Part shown: one piece after another, positions 14,401 through 25,800 of the stretch
Layout: each line of letters starts with the position of its first letter
How positions within the stretch are numbered: the stretch's first letter is position 1
Made by a program: the position numbers and the translations under genes
Source: Panopea generosa
Lineage: Eukaryota > Mollusca > Bivalvia > Adapedonta > Hiatellidae
Reading direction: 5' to 3'
DNA length: 64,000 bases
NCBI GenBank assembly: GCA_029582155.1
Contig: CM055902.1
Coordinates: 13,794,041-13,858,040 of the forward strand
The notes under the pieces: model-generated
Database searches by the model: none
Told to the model about the DNA's origin: nothing
Seen by the model: the letters and a program-made list of their open reading frames with translations, nothing else

Positions 14401-17400
14401 GTTCTGGTTTTGTATGGTAATATTTCTGTACTTTGATCACATACGAACTAACTTGATTTGGTGTATTTTATACATTTATTACTTGCTTACATAATTATGT
14501 TCTAGTTTAAAGACAATACACTCCAAAATATGATAGTAATTATATGTATTAATTATGTTAGATCATTCATTTAAAATAAAATGGTAATATAAAACTCCAA
14601 ATGCCACTGATATTTAATTTCGACCATTTTAATTATCGTAAAATCAATTAAAACTTAATGAAAAGGCCACTTAACAATGTTAATACAATACTGAAGTATA
14701 TTGGAACTTTACACATTTTCAGTTGTGTTTATTTAACTGATACTTTTATAAGCTTCACAGTTTTACAATTTGTCAAAACTGACATTTAAAAGACGTAATA
14801 TACATTGATTTTATTTACGTATATATTCAAATACTTATAGTTATATTCTAGTTATAAGACTATATACTTAAAAGATGCGTGAAATAATAAAAAAGTATAA
14901 GAAGAAAAATCCATTTGAATTCATATCATACTAGGTATATTTGAAAGTGGCAATTCTGGGTGGATTATCGTAGATTTTACCTCTTGTGTCACAGATCAAA
15001 ATTCTTGTATAAATTTGTGTTAATTCTTTAATTAAAAAAATGTTTATTTAAAACTCATTACGCCACCCTCGGGTTTAATTCTGATCCATGTGAATAAATG
15101 TAACATGAACTATTATTTAAAACATGAAAAGTATAACAGTGTAAAGACAATATCTACTATTAGATTTGTACACATTTGTAGATGAATTGTGTTTATTTTC
15201 TTGAAAATTTAATAAACTTTACATTCTTCAAAACTTTTATGTAAACAATGCACATGTCACGAACGCGTTCGCATAACATACAAATTGAAAACGTGTTAAT
15301 AAATTAAACTTTGTTACAGCATTTGATTGCACCGGTGCAACCGATGCCTGTAAGAACGGCGGTACGTGCCCGGCTACGAAAACAGCGTGTTCTTGTGTAG
15401 CGGGATATACGGGAGATGATTGCGGAACAGGTAAGTGGCAAAATCAAACTATCATTAGATTAATGACATGTTTCCTTGGCTTTAATTGTAGTATTGTCAA
15501 CTTAAAATGTATTTGTCTGATATGGTTAAAACCAATGCTTAGCGTTATTGTTTTTCATGTCTGATTGTGGCGGAGGATACTACGCGCATACAACGCATTC
15601 TACTCTTGACATAGAATATATCGTTTACTCAAATATGTATTTTCTGTGGGTTCATACCCTTTGAATGGAATGGAACATATTATAATATGAAGCAGCTGTT
15701 ATTGTAGCTGCTACGTGTAAATAAATATAAAGGTGTAACAGCTTTTGTCAATGCACACCTAACTTAAATACTGTAGGTCTAGTTATATGTGTATATGGTC
15801 ACTAGTTGCCATCAGAGTGAAATTGACTGTACGCCTAGTTGCTTATATTATGATCATACAACTATGATTATGATCGCACAACTATGAACATAGTTACAAA
15901 AATATTTTCGGAAGCAAATCAATTAAATAATAAATACATTGTTGCATTAAACATAAAGCACTTAAGACAAGAGGTTACACGTTAGACCGACACTTTTTGC
16001 ATACCAAATGTGACTTTCATCAATGCTCTAAGCACTCAGCGTCCGTCGAATGACCCAATGAATAAGTCGGTCTCATGATTTTGTCAACCTTTACCATGTT
16101 AAGCCATTGAAATATAATCCAATATTTTGGCCTTTTTTGAACGCGCCTCAATATAACCAATATGATAATGGGCCGTAAAATAATATCGTTTTTACCTCAA
16201 ATCAGAAATTATATATTTTTTACTGAAGAGTTAAAATATAGAAAACGGACATTTATATCAGACACAATGGCAATCGAAACATTTCAGAGTATTTCTTAAA
16301 GCGCATATACACACATATAAATATAAACATATACATATTACAAGCAACGAATTCAAAAGGGTCAGGCCACAAATGCTCACCACAATACTTCCTAATTTTC
16401 GGTACCATACACGGATGCTTTCTGAAAGCAATATCGTCTCAGGAAGACTTTTTCATTTTAATAATCAATGGAATTTGAAAGAAATGTAACGATACCATAG
16501 ACAGATCCAATATTTTTGATCAGGTCGGATAGCTTACGCCAATTTCACGGGGAGGGCTGATTAAAAAAATAATATTCTAAAACATCTGCCGACACGCACA
16601 CACACAGCACTCACATACATACACCTCTTTGGATCTGACATTGGTTATATATTGAAAATGACTCTAAAATCATTTTCGAACTCGATTATATTGACTCGTC
16701 CAATATCATGATTATACGGTTCTGTTGAACTTATAAAGTCACTTTTTACTAAACAGGATCTTATATGCAAATCATGTATGATATATATTATAATACAATT
16801 ATACCTTTTATTAAATCCTTACATGCCATACCACGTAGAAATAGGGTTCCTATATGGGTCACACCACGTAGATTGCTTGATATTAGGGGGACAACAGCGT
16901 TCATCCTCTTGCTGCCTATTTAGGGCCCATATAGAAATCAACATAGGTTTCCTATATGGGTCACACCACGTAGATTCCTTGAAACCAGGAATACATTAGC
17001 GGTCAACCTCTCGCTGCCTTTTTGGGGCCCATATAAAAATCGTCATAGGGTTCCTATATGGGTCACTCCGCGTAGATTGCTCGAGACTAGGGGTAAAATT
17101 TGAAAAATAATCCATCAGCGGTCATCCTCTCACTGCCTATTTTGGGTTCATATAGAAATCAACATAGGGTCCCTTTATGGCCCCCGTATGCTTTGCTTGC
17201 TGGGAAGCTATTTCATATTTACATGTTCAAAGACCCTGTAATTCCGACAGCTTCCTTCCTAAGGCACTTCATTAAATTGCTTGGTATAAAAGTCTGTACT
17301 GAAATAGTATGTTTATTGTCTATATAGCCAGCTAATCACACAAGTATGTACGTTCAATTAATCGTTATCTTCCATTAGAAACCCGTGTTGTTCCGGCTGA

Positions 17401-19640
17401 GCATTATTTCATTGTCGATCACTGAAACAGGGGTGTCTTTTTTCATTTTACTTTTGTGTTATGTTTAATAATTTTATATTAAAATCATTTCAAATAGTCA
17501 GCCTAAATTTCGTATGCCATACAATAGGTTATGATATATACTTTGGTCCTGTAAACAACGTATAACAGGTACAGAATTTCATTAAATCAGTGGTATAACT
17601 GATCTTTTTAACTGTCAACTAGCCGTGCAGTCGATAAAGTGGAATAAACAACTAGGTGTACAGTATTGAAGTGAAGAGTAAATTGACAAAAACTATCCGT
17701 TTTTAATAAAAACATAAAAATAGGCAGAATTCAATACAAGTCCTTGATAGGAAAATGATTTTTCTGCACCAACATCTAAGTAACAACTGCATATATTCGT
17801 GGAAAAGCCAATTTAGCCTCATTTGATTGCAACAAAATCCTCGAAACACGTGTAAAAATCAGAGATCACCATAGCGTATTTTGATCGATATTGTGACACA
17901 TTTAAATGTTTCGGTTTTGACACAAATCAGCGTAAGAAAACAATACTGCGATAAAAGATTACTTACTACAAATCCTAAATATCGTCTTTCTTCTTGAAAT
18001 CTATAATGAAATTGAGCAATAAACAAAATACATATTTGTTATTTTCAAACAGCAACTGACAATTCATCGCCGTACAGATCAGCAACTTCCATACACTTAT
18101 TATTCAGTGGCCCCAACAGGCACATAATCACAATTTAGTTGCCCCAACAGGCATAAACTTATTATTCAATTGCTCGCACAGGTATACACTTATTATTCAG
18201 TTGCCAAAACAGGCATACACTTATTATTCAGTCGCCCCTACAGGCATACAACAATCATTACTTAGTTGCCCAAACAGGCATAAAAAATATTATTCAGTTG
18301 CCTTTACAGGTATACAGTTATTATTCAATGGCCCAAACAGGCCAACAATTATTCACATGTCCCAACAGGCCTACACTATTATTCAATGTTCAATTCAGTT
18401 CAAAACGATTAATCAGAGGAACAGTAACCTTTGCAGTTTATTGACCAGCCCTGTGCCAATTATCAGTGGCTAGGCATTGGTGACTTTCATATTCAATTGT
18501 ATAGTATTGTTTAGTTCGCGTTTAACCATAAACAAGATTGTTTACATTCACTGAATCCTGCACAGTGCACCGAGGCCCTGCAAATATATAACTATACATT
18601 TCCACTAATTATCATTTTAACCATACGTATGAAAGCCGTGATTAATTTGTCGTGTAGCAGAGTTCGTTGGCATCACTCCGCTTGGTATTGTTAGTCTGTA
18701 CTCCAGGTCTCCATCTTCCGCCTGGATAACCATCGTAATAGAGTTTCTCCGCTAAACCATACGACAGTTGTGTTTGTTTTCCGTCTAAAGAATGCCGAAT
18801 AACTATGAAATATAATTAAGCTGCATATTCTTTTTCGTACATTTTAGGTTGGGATGGTGGGTTTTATAAGTATAGCATTTCAATGAACTGTTTAAATTAA
18901 ACTTTTAAGTTACTCAATCTTTTTTCACCGTCTTCCGTTTGGACCTGGCAAGAGAAAGTAAACCGACTTGCCCTCTATTAACAAAGGACACCACTCTGCA
19001 TTGTTTTACTGACTGAGGCGCGACTGGTTGTATTCAATTACACTGAAGTAGTTAAACGCTGAGATAAATTGATTTATTAATTTAGCTTGTCATCAATCTC
19101 ATTATTTTCTAAGATTTTTTTATTTGAATTTTGTAAAAATACTACTTGTCTCATAGGATTCTTAAGAACATTTTGTCTGTATCGATATCAATACCAACAC
19201 AACCTAAACTTATACTTTGTTTTGTGGTTTTATCAGCAGCAATGGAAGCACTCTATTCCATACAAATACGTGTATCTTCAAACATACATTACTTTCATTT
19301 GTCGCCTTATATCCTAAAAAAAAGAAGTCATCGACATTTGAAACTATCCGTTTTGTAAATAAAGCAGTCAATTAGGATATATATATAATTATCTATGTTA
19401 TAATTGTTATTGACTTGACACCCCAATAACCCAAAATTGCTTGAATATATTGCTGTTAACTTAAATGCAGATTTATGTCCATTTTTGCCATTCACGTTCA
19501 AGCGCGTAGATATTTAATTACGTGTAAAACTTCATCAAACATTCAATAATACATACATATAGATAAAAGTAAATGTACATAGTAAATGTACTTATACACT
19601 CATTAATACTATTTCTCTCTGGATAATACACATATGTTAT

Positions 19641-19681
<41 letters not shown>

Positions 19682-22600
19682 TTGTGGTTTAGCTAGGCGC
19701 ACTCGCCGTAGTCTGGTCTGTACATTTATGTCTGGTTGTTCGCAAATAATTATCTTCATATATACATATCTGAAAAGATCCCAAATATTGGAAATCCCGT
19801 TGTATATATATATATGTAAATAAATATTTGTGAATAACCAAGACATAAATGTACAGACAAGACTACGGCGAATGCGCCTAGCTACAATGCAAACCATAGA
19901 TATAATATCAAGACCTCTGCCAAACCAATAAATTTGGTGTCGACCATGACTTATATACTATTGAATTACATGCAACACATCTGGACAGGGTGGACAATTT
20001 ACATACATGAACAGATTTATTAACCCGTTGGATCATATAGATACAGTGAATATATATATATATATATATGGAGATAATTATTTGTGAATAACCAAGACAT
20101 AAATTTGCAGACCAGACTATGGCGAGCGCTCCTAGCTACAATGCAAATCATAGACACAATATCAAGGCCTCTCCAAAACGAAAACATTTGGTGTCGAGCA
20201 TGACTATGTTTATATACCTATATATCTATTATAATGTCAGTTTAGTAACAATGGTTGATGAAGTGGAGTTTAGAAATAAATATTATATGATATGTTCAGA
20301 TCAGCCTAATATACCCAAATATATATGTACACATCAAGAAATGTGTACATTTACACGTATTGCTCATACGACTTTACACCAAACTATCCTTATTGTGGTC
20401 AATTACTGAATCATATGCTTTAATAGAAAATAGATTGGAAATTTGTATTTACACCAAAAATACAGAACGAGTGTAATAATGGTCTAAACTATAAATATAT
20501 CCCGGTGCCGTATAGTATTTTGACCACCGTTGTAATATGGCTTTACAGCTATTTTATATAGAGAGAGTGAAATGACCCCTCCCCCCTATTGTAAAATGAC
20601 CACCCCCCTTATCTTATAATCCAAATAACTTTTTAGTCAACTTTATCTTACGTTAAGGGCACAATTATAATTTCGGATACAAATCAGATTAATTATCAAA
20701 GAAAAAATATAGGAAGGTGGGGGTCACTTTACTATATATTATAATGACTTTCGTGTAGAATCACAACAACTAGAACAATTAATGATCACATAACACAATT
20801 GTAATATGATAGTCACTTAACATGAAAAGATGATGGGGGTGAATATACAATGGCCATAGTATGTGTGTTTTTTTTTTCAATTTAACTGTAATGATGAATT
20901 TCTTGTAGATTGATGAATTCTAAAACAAAATAAAATCACATAGTAAATTTATAATGTGATAATCCCTAAACATGAAAATATAATATTGGGTTGGAATGGG
21001 GGGAGTCAATATACAATAGCCACGGTAAAGTGAAACCCCTCCCTGAAAATGTTTTTTTTTTAAATTAACTGTAATGGTGAATGTCTTGTAGATTAACGAA
21101 TGGTAAAGTTGCCCCAATACCCACACAAAAAATTGATATATTTTAGATTTATCTGTTATAATGAATGTCTTGCAGAAACACACATACTAGAAACATGTTC
21201 GGATCACACAATACAATTATAATGTGAAATTCACTAAACATGAAGAGATGAAGTGTGTGTGGGTGAGAGGGGTGGGGGTGAAAGGGGTTCAGTATGCAAT
21301 GGCCATTGAAGAGTGTGTTTTTTTTATTTAACTGTAATGATGAATATCTGTTGAATCACAAATACTAGACCATATTATGATTGTGTAGCACAGTTATTAT
21401 GTGACAAGTACTAAACATAAAGTGATGAGTGGGTGTCAATATACTATAGACATGATAAAGTGACCCCCTCCCCCAAATTAATGTATGTTTTTTTTAATTT
21501 AACTGACTGTAAGGATTATTCTTTTTTAGAATCACAAAAATAAATGTAACTAGAACAATAAAAAAATAATATTTCAAAATATGTCGGTTCACGGTGTCAT
21601 AACACATGTTTCTCCGTATTTAAGATATTGATGAATGTGCCACGAATCCTTGTAACAATGGTGGTTCTTGTGCTAATGGAGTGAATGAATACACTTGTAC
21701 CTGTGCTGCAGGGTGGACAGGGACGACTTGTGAAACAGGTAATACTGTTTTGCTCTGGGTGATGAACTGCGTTCTATTTAATGCTATATAATGCATGATG
21801 TCTCAAATTCAATGGCAATGCAAATACTGTGATTTGTTAAAAGTAGTGTATTTTTGTTTAACTCTCATATAAGCATTACAAGTATAAATATTTGCGTATA
21901 ATATATATAGCGTTTACATATCAAAACATATATGATCATTTACAAGTTTCGGTATCTATATTAATGCACAAAATATATAATTGATAACGGACAATCGTGA
22001 AATATACATGTATTGCCTTTTTGATAAAACACACAGGTTAAAAACACAAAACGATAAAATCAATTTTTTAAAAAAAATCAGCAAGTTTTCTATATAATGG
22101 TATAGCATTCGATAAGAAAAAAATGAAAAAAAGAAGGAGTGCTATTGTTTTATCTGAATTATGCAATATAAGTTCTGACAAATACTCTAACACAGACATC
22201 GGACTCAAATCGACCCGCAGAATCGCAGTCATTCATTTATATATATTAATACACAATTTTGATTCTAGGTATGTGGGTTTCATAATATTGGTAAATAAAA
22301 TGGGTATACCTTCTAACTTTATACATACAGCTTTGTAATGATATGTATTTGTGTATCAGTTATATTTCAGTAGTAGATTTCATCTTGTTTTATGTATGCC
22401 CGTTAATCCATATTCCTGTGAAAGAGTCTAGTATATTTTAGGTTGCATAAGTTTGGTTTAAAGCTAAAATCTGTTATCTACTTGACACCCCAATAACCCA
22501 AAATCGCTTGAATATATTGCTGTTTTCCTAAAGGCAGATTTAATGTCCATTTTTGCCATTCACGTTCAATAGCGTCAATATTTAATTATGTGTAAAACTT

Positions 22601-22764
22601 CATCAAACTTTCAATAATACATACATATAGATCAAAGTAAATGTACCTAGTAAATGTACATAGTAAATGTACCTATACACTCATTGATACTATTTCTCTT
22701 TGGGTAATACACATAATATTATGTTATAATATTGTAGCTCTCTTTCTCTCTCTCTCTCTCTCTC

Positions 22765-22820
<56 letters not shown>

Positions 22821-25800
22821 TTGTGGTTTAGCTAGGCGCACTCGCCGTAGTCTGGTCTGTACATTTATGCCTGGTTTTCGCAAATAATTATCTTCATATA
22901 CACATATCTGAAAAGATCCCAAATATCGGAAATTCCGTTGTTGATTTCATTCATCTCCCCGTGTGTATATATATATATATATATATATATGGCGATAAAT
23001 ATTTTTGAATAACCAAGACATAAATGTCTGCCAAACAATATATTTGGTGTCGACCATGACTTATTTACATGCAGCACATCTGGACTGGACGGACAATTTA
23101 CATATATGAACTGATAGCTTTATAAGAGTAGGATCCAATTACGGATTCATGACTACTCATATGCTATATAAATGACAGATTTGTTAACCTGTTTGGATCA
23201 TAGAGATACAGTGAATTCATATATATTTTATTTTATAAAGGGAGGTAATTTAATTGACAACAACGTAATTTACGATATTTGGGATCTTTTCAGATGCTCA
23301 TTCACAATGTATGATATATATATTATATATATATATATAAACATATAAATATATATATGGAGATAATTTTTTTGTGAATAACCAAGACATAAATGTGGAG
23401 ACCAGTCTATGGCGAGCGCGTCTAGCTAAAATGCAAATCATAGACACAATATCAAGGCCTCTGCCAAACGAATACATTTGGTTTCGAGCATGACTGATAT
23501 ACTATGTTTAAAGTGATCCCCTCCCTGAAATTAATGTTTTTTTTTTTAAATTTAACTGACTGTAATGATAATTCTCTTTTAGAATCACAAACGTTAGTAC
23601 AAATTATGGTCACATAACACAATTATAATGTGGTGTCTCTAAATATGATTAAATGAGAGGGGGTCAATATATAAAGGCCATAGTAAAGTGATCCCCACGT
23701 CTCACCACACTAATCATTCTTTAATGATATAACGATGTTGATGAATATGTTATAATTTCTCTTTCCCAATAAAGGGATATAGAGATACCCAAACAGTCAT
23801 AATTGATATAGAGCATATCTAGAAAATACAATGGTTAAGGTTTTACACATGTGTGTGTAATTGTTATTTTTTTGTGATATTTTAAAAAAAATCATCAAGA
23901 GATGTATCCATAAACAATTATTTGACCTTAAACTGAGATGAAAGTAACTATAATGGTGATAAATCGAAGGGTTCCTTTTAATTTTAGGGGGTGGGGGGGG
24001 GGGGGGGGGGGGTTGGGGTGCATTTTACTGCTATTTTTGGGCCGATTTGTTTGACCTCTATATTGAGTGCCTAGCTGGACCCTTCACAAAGTTTTAGGAG
24101 TAAATGTATCAGTCAATTTACTAACAGGAATTCACATAGAAAAATAAAGTTTTTCGTTACATTTGGATTAAACATTGAACTGAAACCAGTGGATTTTAGG
24201 ATAACTTTGAGGCGGATAATCACATATTGTCTGTCCTCCGAGATGGTCATGCTAGGTAAACAAATGCTTTTCAGTTTTTAAAAGGTGACGTTAAATTATT
24301 GAAACATATGTTTTAATAGCAAATATTTTTGAAATACATTTGAACAAAAATTATGTTTAACATAGGACGAGTGTCAAAATGTTCAACAATATTAATAAAC
24401 CCTGGCTTTAATAAAGATTTTACCATAATCAAATGAAACTTCGCTGTCCAATTATTAGTAACTTTTTTTAGTTTTGCATTACTTTTTGTTCAATTATGGG
24501 TTTAGTACTATTTGTGCTACGAGATACAATACAGTTCATTTATTAGCGTTTGAATTGTTCTTTACGCTAAAATATATGTAGATTCCTAACTGTTAAGGTG
24601 TTTCTAGTCAGGCAACAGAAGGCGTTCTAAAGTGTATGCTCTTTAACTATCATCAAATGACCTCGCTAGCTTTAAGTACCATTCAAACAGTTTTGTTTGA
24701 AGGCTTTCTTCGATCTTAAATATAATCTGGAACTATTACACTGACAATGTTTGTCCATTTTGATTAAATATAATCATTTGCGAGGATTGTCATATAAGCA
24801 ATATACTTACATGATAACTGTTCATGAACTTTACAACAGGTCGTTCAAACTACCGTCAACTAATTAAGGAATTCATTGACTTTATCATTTAAGTCTTTAG
24901 GAAGGATTATTAACCAGTTTTTCCTCAGGACAAGGTCGTTCTACAATGAAAAAGAAAAAGGAACACATAAAACTCTAAAGTGCAGCAAGCTGTAGCAAAT
25001 CATGGTTTAAAGTAATGAAATACGAACTTTATTAGTATTTTGGAAAATATCTATTTATAAAAATATTTATTAAATTCGACCACAGGAAAGCATCCTCTAG
25101 TAAGTTGCATATGCATTTATTATGAACATTTCTCATCTAAATGCCAAGGTAGTACAAAAATCAACCGTACACAAACCATCACACACTCTGTCACAGTGGT
25201 AATGTCGTCTTCCAACAAATTCTCAAAACAGTGTTGATAAAACTATACCTATAAATAGTTAAACATAAATGTCAATAGAACAATATAAAATGAATATTTC
25301 AAAATATGTTTTTTCCCGGTGTCATAACACATGTTTTTCGTATTTTAGATATAATTATAATTATCATAATTGTTAAAACATTGATGATAAAACAATACTT
25401 ATAAATAGTTAAATGTAAATAGAGTGTATAAAATGAATATTTCTAGATATGTCATTTTGACGGTGCCATAACGCACGTTTTCCGTATTTTAGATATTGAT
25501 GAATGTGCCTCGAATCCTTGTAAGAATGGTGGAACCTGTGGTAATCAAGTAAATGCATACACGTGTAGCTGTGCTGCAGGTTGGACAGGGAAGACTTGTG
25601 AAACAGGTAATACTGATTTGCTCTGGGATTTGAAATACAATTATATTACTGTTATAATACATGATATCTCAAATTATGTATACATTTTATCAAAATAAAC
25701 ATAACAAAAAAGATTGTAATGAATTAAAGAGGAACTTATCATGTCAATGACTACTAAATATTCATGATGATTTATTGACTTCTTGGTTATCTATTTGTGC

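Noticed and set aside
16778-17327. Two ORFs of 73 and 75 codons
   Set aside because: They are created by the 105-120-bp tandem repeat and share its peptide words in different frames.
22719-22922. Arg/Glu-repeat peptides from (CT)n tracts, also at 19640, 44292 and 52629
   Set aside because: Direct translation of the dinucleotide repeat on the minus strand.
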